DNA of 64,000 nucleotides from VRUE01 sp963824705 (lineage in GTDB: Bacteria; Actinomycetota; Thermoleophilia; Solirubrobacterales; 70-9): the NCBI GenBank assembly GCA_963824705.1, contig CAWGQE010000003.1, forward strand, positions 1,984,001 through 2,048,000, read 5' to 3'. Position numbers and translations under genes: made by a program. Below the pieces are notes generated by a model. It made no database searches. It had not been told where the DNA came from and worked only from the letters and a program-made list of their open reading frames with translations. Positions 1-8,007 of this stretch are shown in pieces (the stretch's first letter is position 1; the number at the start of each line of letters is the position of its first letter).

Positions 1-341
1 GCGAAGGTCGGATGGCCGGAGAGCAGGACCGGCGCTCCGAAGAAGAGGAAGACGGCAAGGGCGACGGCCGCCGGCCAGAGCGCGGGACGGCCGAAGCGCC
101 AGGGCAGGGAGAGGCCGGCGCCGAGGATCGCGAGGACGACCAGGACCGGCACGGTCAGCTGGGCCGTCGCGTCGCTCCAGGTGGTGAACTGGCCGACGAG
201 GACCATTCCCGCCAGGCCGGCCGGCGGCACCAGTGCACCGGGCAGGCGGCGGCCGCAGAGGACGTCGACCAGGAGGCCGAGGCCGACGCAGAGCGCCAGC
301 AGGACGAGGGGGAAGACCGCCCAGGCCGCAAAGAGGCTCAC
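1..341 (-). CDS. multi-pass membrane protein, 3' part beyond the window
   Basis: The minus-strand frame is open from a GTG at 341 to the window edge, so only about 113 N-terminal residues are visible. They start with S-L-F-A-A-W-A-V-F and give at least three long hydrophobic stretches rich in Leu, Val and Ala, separated by short Arg-containing loops. It lies 22 nt downstream of the stop of the membrane-anchored protein at 364-945 and is probably co-transcribed with it. No family motif is visible in this fragment. The GTG is the first plausible start after the upstream stop; an earlier in-frame start inside that gene cannot be excluded. Confidence 0.6.
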   Translation of the reverse strand, partial: MSLFAAWAVFPLVLLALCVGLGLLVDVLCGRRLPGALVPPAGLAGMVLVGQFTTWSDATAQLTVPVLVVLAILGAGLSLPWRFGRPALWPAAVALAVFLFFGAPVLLSGHPTF

Positions 342-363
342 GCGCGCCGCGCCGAGGCCGGGG

Positions 364-945
364 TCAGCCGACCGGGCGCACCTTGGCCGAGAGGGCGAGG
401 CTCATCGCCCGCTGGGCGTCCGGGTCATAGACCTCGACCTGCACGCTGCCGTCGGAGCTGGCGAAGTAGACGCTGGTCGGCTTTTCGACGCTGGTCACGA
501 CTTCGCGACCGTCGGCCGAGCTGCGCGTGATCGATCCCTTGCGTCCGGCGAAGCCTTCCACCGCCGCGATCGGATCGGGGAGCGGATAGCTGCCGATCGT
601 GAGCACACTTGCCCCGCCCCCACCGGCTTCCGTTCCCTCATCCAGGTAGCGAACCTGGAAGTCCCCCTGAGCGGTTTCGCTCGCCTCGATCTCCTTGCCG
701 GGCACCGGGCCCGCCCAGTAGACGGCGTGCTCCGCCGAGGCGGCGAGTTCTTCGAGCTCCTCGCTGCTGACGATCTTCGCTTCAAACCCCGTCGAAGGCG
801 CCGCGGGCGCGGTGTCGCCGTCGTCCCCCCGCGTGGCCAGCCAGGCGATCAGGCCGACGAGCAGCGCGAGGGCGACGATCCCAACACGAAGAACGCGACG
901 TTTGCGCGCCGCTTTGTCTGCCTCTGGAGCTGCCTCACCCTCCAT
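364..945 (-). CDS. membrane-anchored extracytoplasmic protein of unknown function
   Basis: 193 residues. A charged N-terminus (about 18 residues, ending K-R-R-V-L-R) is followed by one hydrophobic segment at about 20-39 (VGIVALALLVGLIAWLA) and then an Asp/Pro/Ala-rich linker and a soluble domain. This is the pattern of a type II single-pass protein with its C-terminal domain outside the membrane. The soluble part has no motif I recognise. It is divergent from pilT (1024) across about 78 nt, and its neighbour downstream is a polytopic membrane protein. Function unknown; it is not obviously a pilus component. Confidence 0.75.
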   Translation of the reverse strand: MEGEAAPEADKAARKRRVLRVGIVALALLVGLIAWLATRGDDGDTAPAAPSTGFEAKIVSSEELEELAASAEHAVYWAGPVPGKEIEASETAQGDFQVRYLDEGTEAGGGGASVLTIGSYPLPDPIAAVEGFAGRKGSITRSSADGREVVTSVEKPTSVYFASSDGSVQVEVYDPDAQRAMSLALSAKVRPVG

Positions 946-1023
946 CGCCGCGCATCATATGCTTGCCTACGGCGCCAAAGGCGCGGCTAATGGAGCCGCG
1001 TCTCGCGGCCGATAAAGGCCGGG

Positions 1024-2130
1024 ATGTTCGAGATCGACTCAGCGCTGCGCACGCTCGTCGAGCGAGGTGGCTCAGACCTTCACGTCAAGGTGGCCGCGCC
1101 GCCGACCATTCGCCTGCACGGCGAGCTGACGGCGCTGGAGGGCCATGGGCCGCTCAGCGGCGAGGACACCGAGAAGGCCTTCCACGACATCGCCGAGGTC
1201 CGCTCGCTGACCGAGTTCGAGGAATGCGGCGAGGCCGACTTCTCCTACGCCATTCCCGGCCTCTCGCGCTTCCGCGTCAACGTCTTCAAGCAGCGTGGCT
1301 CGACCTCGATCGTCTGCCGCGCGATCCCCTTCGAAATCCGCTCGGTCGAAGACCTCGGCCTGCCCGAGGTGGTCACCAACCTGGCCGAGGAGCAGCGCGG
1401 GATCATCCTCGTCACCGGCACGACCGGCTCGGGCAAGAGCACGACGCTGGCGGCGATGATCGACCACATCAACCGCACCCGGGCGCACCACATCGTCACG
1501 CTCGAGGACCCGATCGAGTACCTGCACGAAGACAAAGGCTCGATCGTCAACCAGCGCGAGGTCGGCTCGGACACCGAGAGCTTCGCCCGGGCGATGCGCC
1601 GCGTCCTGCGCCAGGACCCCGACGTGATCCTGATCGGCGAGATGCGCGACGAGGAGACGGTGCGCACCGCGCTCTCCGCCGCCGAGACCGGCCACCTCGT
1701 GCTCTCCACCGTCCACACCCTCGACGCAACCGAGACGATCAACCGCATCATCGACTTCTTCCCCCCCCACCTCCAGCACCAGGCCCGCGTGATGCTCTCC
1801 TCGACCCTGAAAGGGGCGATCGCGCAGCGCCTCGTCCCCGACATCACCGGCGAGGGCCGGGTTCCCGCCTCCGAGGTGCTCGTCGTCACCGGCCGTGTCC
1901 AGGACCTGATCCTCAACCCCGACGAGACCGGCAAGATCACCGAGGTGATCGCCGAGGGCGAGTACTACGGCATGCGCACCTTCGACCAGTCGCTGCTGCG
2001 CTACGTGATGGAGGGCAAGATCGCCGAGCAGGTCGCGCTCGACTACGCCTCGAGCCCACACGACTTCAAACTGATGCTGGCCGCCGGCGGCCAGCGCGCC
2101 AGCGGCATCGAGCAGCTCGAGAGCGCCTAG
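1024..2130 (+). CDS. pilT: PilT-type twitching motility / type IV pilus retraction ATPase
   Basis: 368 residues, the usual PilT length. The Walker A motif GTTGSGKSTT is at about residues 130-139, followed by the Asp box around TLEDPIEYLH, Walker B in DVILIGEMRD and the His box AETGHLVLSTVHT. These are the diagnostic motifs of the GspE/PilT secretion ATPase family, and the short N-terminus fits retraction (PilT) rather than assembly (PilB). The protein forms a cytoplasmic hexamer that depolymerises pilin. No other pilus gene is in the window, so it is an isolated copy here. The ATG at 1024 gives the expected N-terminus; the ribosome-binding site is weak. Confidence 0.93.
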   Translation: MFEIDSALRTLVERGGSDLHVKVAAPPTIRLHGELTALEGHGPLSGEDTEKAFHDIAEVRSLTEFEECGEADFSYAIPGLSRFRVNVFKQRGSTSIVCRAIPFEIRSVEDLGLPEVVTNLAEEQRGIILVTGTTGSGKSTTLAAMIDHINRTRAHHIVTLEDPIEYLHEDKGSIVNQREVGSDTESFARAMRRVLRQDPDVILIGEMRDEETVRTALSAAETGHLVLSTVHTLDATETINRIIDFFPPHLQHQARVMLSSTLKGAIAQRLVPDITGEGRVPASEVLVVTGRVQDLILNPDETGKITEVIAEGEYYGMRTFDQSLLRYVMEGKIAEQVALDYASSPHDFKLMLAAGGQRASGIEQLESA

Positions 2131-2196
2131 GCTCGGCGGCCTGACCGCCTCGCGCAGCCGGTTTATCATCTGATTTTCTAGATAAGTCGCTATCGT

Positions 2197-2883
2197 ATGA
2201 GCGATGAGGGGGGCAAGGCGCTTCTGGTGGTGCTTACGCTGGCGATCGGCGCTCTCTCCACCGCGACGGCCCAGGCGGAAATCGCCTTCAAGGCGCCCGG
2301 CGGTTATTTCCTCGAAGGCGAACGGCGGGGCGAGGATCGACTCCCTGCCGCCGGGGTCGAAAAAGACTGCGAAGAAGCCTCGTTCAAGGGCAACATCGTC
2401 GACGGCGCACGATTTATCGAAGTAGAACCGCGGTACAACAACTGCGTCGCCAGGATGTTGACCGGCCTGAAAGCGAAGTACGTCTGGGGCGGGTGCCTAT
2501 ACCGGCTGCGCGACCTCGAGCGGGCGGGCGCGGGCGAGAGTTGGAAGGCGCGCGTCGATCTCGTCTGTCCCAGCGTGTTTGGGCTGGAATGGAACATCTA
2601 CGAAACCGAAGAGCGGTACAGCACGGGCTCTCCCATCTGCGTCACATGGGCGCCGTCTCAAACCGGCATCGGCACCGCTACGCTGCGCAACCTCGGTGGC
2701 TCGCCGGGGAAGATCGCGATCCATTGGGACCTTGACGAAATCGAATACCAGGTCACCGGATCGGGCCTGGTCTGCGGCTCGACGCCGGTCGGAGGCAAGG
2801 CCCTCGAGTCCTACGAAGGCGAAACCGTGCTCGCCGCGAAAAACGCCGCGGAAAAGTTCGTCGACCTGTCGATCTCCGGCTGA
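2197..2883 (+). CDS. secreted protein of unknown function
   Basis: 228 residues with a signal peptide at about 1-27 (hydrophobic core ALLVVLTLAIGALSTATA, likely cleavage after AQA). The mature part has paired cysteines spread through it (for example in KDCEEAS, NNCVAR, GGCLYR, LVCPSV, PICVTW, LVCGST), which suggests a disulfide-linked beta-rich domain. I do not recognise a named family; similar Cys-patterned secreted proteins are frequent in Thermoleophilia as far as I recall. Most Glu codons are GAA, unlike the GAG-dominated cytoplasmic genes nearby. It is followed after 12 nt by a lipoprotein gene, so the two probably form an operon. Confidence 0.75.
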   Translation: MSDEGGKALLVVLTLAIGALSTATAQAEIAFKAPGGYFLEGERRGEDRLPAAGVEKDCEEASFKGNIVDGARFIEVEPRYNNCVARMLTGLKAKYVWGGCLYRLRDLERAGAGESWKARVDLVCPSVFGLEWNIYETEERYSTGSPICVTWAPSQTGIGTATLRNLGGSPGKIAIHWDLDEIEYQVTGSGLVCGSTPVGGKALESYEGETVLAAKNAAEKFVDLSISG

Positions 2884-2895
2884 GCCCTTAGATCC

Positions 2896-3363
2896 GTGGG
2901 ACGGCATGGTCACCGCAAGCGGCTGCTTCTCCTCTCCTTCGCCTTGATCGCCGCGGCAAGCTGGAGTGGATGCGGCGGCGACAGCGCTCAAACGGTCACG
3001 GCGGCGTCGCTCAGCAAGGGGGCCTTCGAAAAGCAGGTCGAAGCGATCTGCAAGCGCGGCCGCTTGCGCGCCACCCGCTACCGGCCGGCCGGCGACGCCG
3101 GGGGCTCCGAACAGGACGCGATCGCCGCGGCGATCGAAGATTCGATCCTGCCGGCGATCGAAGACGCGATCGGCGAAATCTACGCTCTCGGCGCCCCGCC
3201 GGCAGAGGTGGCGAAAACCGAAAAGCTCCTGGTCGCGCTTCAGAAGGGGGTCGATGCGGGCGCCGAACTCGACTCGCCTTCGCTCAAAGAACTCGAGGCC
3301 CTGCTGGCGCCGTCCGGTGGGCTGGCGCGGAAGGACGGCCTCGAGTCCTGCGTGTACGGCTGA
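2896..3363 (+). CDS. small lipoprotein of unknown function
   Basis: 155 residues from a GTG start. The N-terminus M-G-R-H-G-H-R-K-R is followed by a hydrophobic stretch and a lipobox (SWSGC, Cys at about residue 27), so the mature protein should be lipid-anchored on the outer face of the membrane. The mature region is alpha-helical in character with no recognisable domain. Nine of its twelve Glu codons are GAA. It lies 12 nt after the secreted protein at 2197-2883, in the same direction. Confidence 0.75.
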   Translation: MGRHGHRKRLLLLSFALIAAASWSGCGGDSAQTVTAASLSKGAFEKQVEAICKRGRLRATRYRPAGDAGGSEQDAIAAAIEDSILPAIEDAIGEIYALGAPPAEVAKTEKLLVALQKGVDAGAELDSPSLKELEALLAPSGGLARKDGLESCVYG

Positions 3364-3382
3364 CCGGGGCGCGTAGCCGCGG

Positions 3383-3718
3383 TCAGTCCTCGCGGCCGGG
3401 GTCCTGGCCGCCCTCGTCCTCGTCGAGCTCCTCGTCGCCCTGTTCGAGCGCGGTCTCGGAGACCGATCCGGTCGAACCGGGGTGGTAGTGGGTCTGGAAG
3501 GTCTCCAGCGCCCGGTCGCGGCGGTCCTCGTCGACCGGAACCTCGTCGGAGATACGCACCCAGTCGGCGCCCTCGTAGTCCTCGAGGTTGAAGACCTCCT
3601 GGTCGAGCGAGGTCGAGTCGTCGACCACTACCAGCACCTCGGTCTGCGGGTTGAAGTAGGTCCCGGGCTGGTTGAGCAGCTCCTCGACCTCGTAGAGGTT
3701 GTCGCGGTCGGCGGCCAT
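3383..3718 (-). CDS. small acidic protein of unknown function
   Basis: 111 residues. The N-terminal half (LYEVEELLNQPGTYFNPQTE) is compact and has conserved-looking aromatic residues; the last 25 residues are almost all Glu, Asp, Gly and Gln and are probably disordered. No signal peptide or membrane segment. A GAGGGAG ribosome-binding site precedes the ATG at 3718. It is separated by 13 nt from the end of the upstream membrane-anchored gene (3732-4193), so the two are likely co-transcribed. I do not recognise the family. Confidence 0.7.
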   Translation of the reverse strand: MAADRDNLYEVEELLNQPGTYFNPQTEVLVVVDDSTSLDQEVFNLEDYEGADWVRISDEVPVDEDRRDRALETFQTHYHPGSTGSVSETALEQGDEELDEDEGGQDPGRED

Positions 3719-3731
3719 CGCTCCCTCGATC

Positions 3732-4193
3732 CTACAAATCCGCGAGCTGGCGTTCCATCTCGGCCTCGACGTCGAGCGGGGCCTCGCCCCGGCGCATGCG
3801 GCGTTCGTTGCGGGCGACGACCAGCTGGCGCACCTCGGCGCGCAGCTTCTCGTCGATCGCCGGGCCGGCTGCGCCGGGGGATTCGAGCAGCCGCGTCACC
3901 TCTGTCTCGACATCGAGCGGCGCTTCGCCGCGCTGCCGGCGCCGGTAGGACTTCGCCTCCAGCATCTGCCGCGCCTCTGTCTCCTGCAGCTTGCGGTCGA
4001 CCGGCGCTTCGGGCTGGGAGAGACGGCTCGGCGGCGGCATCTCCTGCTCGATCGCGAAGGGCCCTTTGCCAATGCTCTGCCAGAGCGGCCCGCTGCGGGC
4101 AAAGGCGATCAGGGCGACGGGCAGGGCGATCAGCGCGATCAGGGTCAGCACGTAGCCGGCCTGGATGTTGATCAGATCCCCGAAAGGAACCAT
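3732..4193 (-). CDS. single-pass membrane protein with two repeated cytoplasmic motifs
   Basis: 153 residues when started at the ATG at 4193 (M-V-P-F-G-D). A transmembrane segment at about residues 12-31 (AGYVLTLIALIALPVALIAF) is followed by a charged cytoplasmic region containing a duplicated motif: R-R-R-Q-R-G-E-A-P-L-D-V-E and R-R-M-R-R-G-E-A-P-L-D-V-E, each followed by a short helix with L-L or Q-L. This is an internal duplication resembling a SHOCT-like oligomerisation segment, but the identity is not certain. An earlier ATG at 4253 would read through the hairpin at 4211-4256 and is less likely. Confidence 0.7.
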   Translation of the reverse strand: MVPFGDLINIQAGYVLTLIALIALPVALIAFARSGPLWQSIGKGPFAIEQEMPPPSRLSQPEAPVDRKLQETEARQMLEAKSYRRRQRGEAPLDVETEVTRLLESPGAAGPAIDEKLRAEVRQLVVARNERRMRRGEAPLDVEAEMERQLADL

Positions 4194-4210
4194 TGCAACC
4201 AGACTAGCCG

Positions 4211-4256
4211 CCGATGGGCCTAAATGGGACTCCGGCTCCCCTTTTAGGCCCATCGG
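4211..4256. terminator. 14-bp perfect inverted repeat in a divergent intergenic region
   Basis: The arms CCGATGGGCCTAAA (4211-4224) and TTTAGGCCCATCGG (4243-4256) are perfectly complementary with an 18-nt loop, extending to 15 bp with the next G-C pair. The region lies between two divergently transcribed genes (3732-4193 and 4346-5578), so it is not a normal gene-end terminator. It may be a 5' leader structure, an insulator or a dispersed repeat. Confidence 0.5.
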
Positions 4257-4292
4257 CCGGGTTTGCGGGCATCCGCTACCCTTTTGCCTTGG

Positions 4293-4308
4293 TTGACTGA
4301 CCAGTCAA
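4293..4308. promoter_or_regulatory. palindromic operator, TTGACTGACCAGTCAA
   Basis: A 16-bp inverted repeat, TTGACT-GACC-AGTCAA, ends 37 nt before the GTG of the acyl-CoA dehydrogenase gene. A second palindrome of the same design, TTGGCT-GACC-AGCCAA, stands 22 nt before the aldehyde dehydrogenase gene (58893-58908). Symmetric sites of this size are typical of TetR-family regulators of fatty-acid catabolism; that assignment is inference. Confidence 0.6.
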
Positions 4309-4345
4309 TCGGCCCTCTCCCACCGAGAAAAAGGAGCTTCGAGCA

Positions 4346-5578
4346 GTGGTTGACTTCACCCTGACCGACGAGCAGAAAGACCTGCGCGAGCTGGCGCACA
4401 ACTTCGCGGAGAAAGAGATCCGCAAGGTCGCCTGGGAGTACGACAAGGACGGCACCTGGCCCCAGGAGATCATCGACAAGGCCTGGGAGGTCGGGTTGAT
4501 GAACACCCACATCCCCGAGGCCTACGGCGGACCGGGCCTCGACTACCTCTCCGGTTGCCTGATCGAGGAGGAGATGGGCTGGGGCTGCTCGGGCATCGGC
4601 ACCTCGCTGATGGCCAACGGCCTCGCCTCGGCACCGATCACCCTCGGCGGTTCCGAGGAGACCAAGAAGAAGTACCTCGGGATGTTGACCGAAAGCGCCA
4701 AGCTGGCCTCCTTCTGCCTGACCGAGCCCGACGCCGGCTCCGACGTCTCCGGGATGAAAACCCGCGCCGTCAAGCAGGGCGACAAGTACGTCATCAACGG
4801 CTCCAAGTGCTTCATCACCAACGGCACCTACGCCGACTACTTCACCGTCTACGCGAAGACCGACCCCGAGGCCGGCCATCGCGGCATCAGCGCCTTCGTC
4901 GTCGACGCCGACCTCCCCGGGGTCACCGTCGACAAGAAGGAGGACAAGATGGGTCAGCGGGCCTCCAATACCGCGACCATCTCCTTCAACGACGTCGAGA
5001 TCCCGGCAGAAAATCTCATCGGCGAGGAGAACAAGGGCTTCAAACTGGCGATGATGACCCTCGACCGCACCCGCCCGGGCGTCTCGGCGATGGCCGTCGG
5101 CATCGGCCGCGCGGCGCTCGAGTACGCCGTCGACTACTCCAAAGAACGGGTTCAGTTCGGGGTGCCGATCGCGATGCACCAGGCGATCCAGTTCATGATC
5201 GCCGACATGGCCACCAAGGTCGAGGCCGGTCGCCTGCTGGTCTGGAACTCGGCGGTGATGCTCGACCAGGGGCAGCGCAACAGCCGCGTCTCCTCGATGG
5301 CCAAGCGCTTCGCCGCCGACTCGGCGATGGAGATCACCGTCGACGCCGTGCAGGTCTACGGCGGCTACGGCTTCATCAAGGAGTACCCGGTCGAGAAACT
5401 GATGCGCGACGCGAAGATCATGCAGCTCTACGAGGGGACCAGCCAGATCCAGCGCCTGGTCATTGCCAAAGAAGTGCTGCTGCCGCGCAACGTCGACGAG
5501 CCCACCCCGGAGGCCGAAGCCGCCAAGGCAAAAGCCGCCGAGGAAAGCCAGTCCGAGCAGGCCGCGGCGACTGTCTGA
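4346..5578 (+). CDS. acyl-CoA dehydrogenase
   Basis: 410 residues. The enzyme oxidises acyl-CoA to trans-2-enoyl-CoA with FAD, passing electrons to ETF, in fatty-acid beta-oxidation or branched-chain amino-acid breakdown. Family signatures are visible: FCLTEPDAGSDVSGM at about 130-145, the MGQRASNTATI region, and near the C-terminus LYEGTSQIQRLVIAKE, where Glu363 is the catalytic base at the position used by medium/short-chain enzymes. The GTG start at 4346 has AAGGAGC about 8 nt upstream. The last 30 residues are an Ala/Glu-rich tail. It stands alone behind the palindrome at 4293-4308. Chain-length preference cannot be read from the sequence. Confidence 0.93.
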   Translation: MVDFTLTDEQKDLRELAHNFAEKEIRKVAWEYDKDGTWPQEIIDKAWEVGLMNTHIPEAYGGPGLDYLSGCLIEEEMGWGCSGIGTSLMANGLASAPITLGGSEETKKKYLGMLTESAKLASFCLTEPDAGSDVSGMKTRAVKQGDKYVINGSKCFITNGTYADYFTVYAKTDPEAGHRGISAFVVDADLPGVTVDKKEDKMGQRASNTATISFNDVEIPAENLIGEENKGFKLAMMTLDRTRPGVSAMAVGIGRAALEYAVDYSKERVQFGVPIAMHQAIQFMIADMATKVEAGRLLVWNSAVMLDQGQRNSRVSSMAKRFAADSAMEITVDAVQVYGGYGFIKEYPVEKLMRDAKIMQLYEGTSQIQRLVIAKEVLLPRNVDEPTPEAEAAKAKAAEESQSEQAAATV

Positions 5579-5586
5579 CGCAACTC

Positions 5587-5628
5587 ACTGGTCACTTTGC
5601 CCCCAATTCCGTGGGCAAAGTGACCAGT
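5587..5628. terminator. bidirectional hairpin terminator, 16-bp stem
   Basis: Arms 5587-5602 and 5613-5628 (ACTGGTCACTTTGCCC and its complement) pair perfectly with a 10-nt loop. It lies exactly between the stops of the convergent genes at 4346-5578 and 5645-7474, so it can serve both. No long U-tract follows on either side. Confidence 0.8.
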
Positions 5629-5644
5629 CGCCGTTCCGACGGCT

Positions 5645-7474
<1,830 letters not shown>

Positions 7475-7501
7475 CTCGCAGGCAGGGTAGGGGGCGGGGC
7501 G

Positions 7502-7529
7502 AAAAAAGAGGCCCGCCGTGAGGCGGGCC
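7502..7529 (-). terminator. intrinsic terminator of the cold-shock gene
   Basis: On the minus strand GGCCCGCC-TCAC-GGCGGGCC (7529-7510) is followed by TC and a run of six T. This is a classical factor-independent terminator, 27 nt after the stop of the cold-shock gene. It is the only hairpin in the window with a proper T-tract. Confidence 0.85.
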
Positions 7530-7555
7530 CCGGTGCAGCTAAGAGCGGTGCGCTA

Positions 7556-7762
7556 CTACGAGGTCTGCTGGACGCTCGCGGCGGCCGGGCCCTTGGGGCC
7601 TTCTTCGGACTCGTAGCTCACCTTCGAACCCTCGGTCAAGGACTTGAAGCCCTCGCCCAGGATCGCGCTGTGATGAACGAAGACGTCCTTAGAGCCGTCG
7701 TCGGGCGTAATGAACCCGTAGCCCTTGTCGTCGCTGAACCACTTGACAGTTCCAGTTGGCAT
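7556..7762 (-). CDS. cspA: CspA-family cold-shock protein
   Basis: 68 residues starting MPTGTVKWFS. A single cold-shock domain with RNP1 (KGYGFI) and RNP2 (VFVHH) nucleic-acid-binding motifs; it acts as an RNA chaperone. The ATG at 7762 is preceded by a strong GGAGG six bases upstream, which settles the start against longer open-frame versions to 7948. The 5' region back to the divergent protease gene is long enough for a cold-responsive leader. A T-tract terminator follows at 7502-7529. Confidence 0.96.
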   Translation of the reverse strand: MPTGTVKWFSDDKGYGFITPDDGSKDVFVHHSAILGEGFKSLTEGSKVSYESEEGPKGPAAASVQQTS

Positions 7763-8007
7763 GAATTGCCTCCACTTCATGTGCTGCGAACGCGGCACAT
7801 GCGGTGAAGCAACGACGCGAGCGCTAGACACAACTTTTGCCGGATCTTCCGGCCTATCGCCGAGGACCGTAGCAGGGTCGGCAGCCGGGAGGCACGCCGC
7901 ACCTATGCCTCGGCGGCGCGGTTCCCTTATGAGAGCTATGCGTGACAAAAGAACCGCGCGATGACCGTTTTAGGACGAAGCACGGGTGGCCGATACCTTT
8001 GGTGCTG

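Noticed and set aside
1072..2169. 365-residue minus-strand open frame opposite pilT
   Set aside because: It is the antisense of a clear PilT ATPase; its composition is the Ala/Val/Asp/Gly-rich shadow typical of GC-rich genes and it has no motif.
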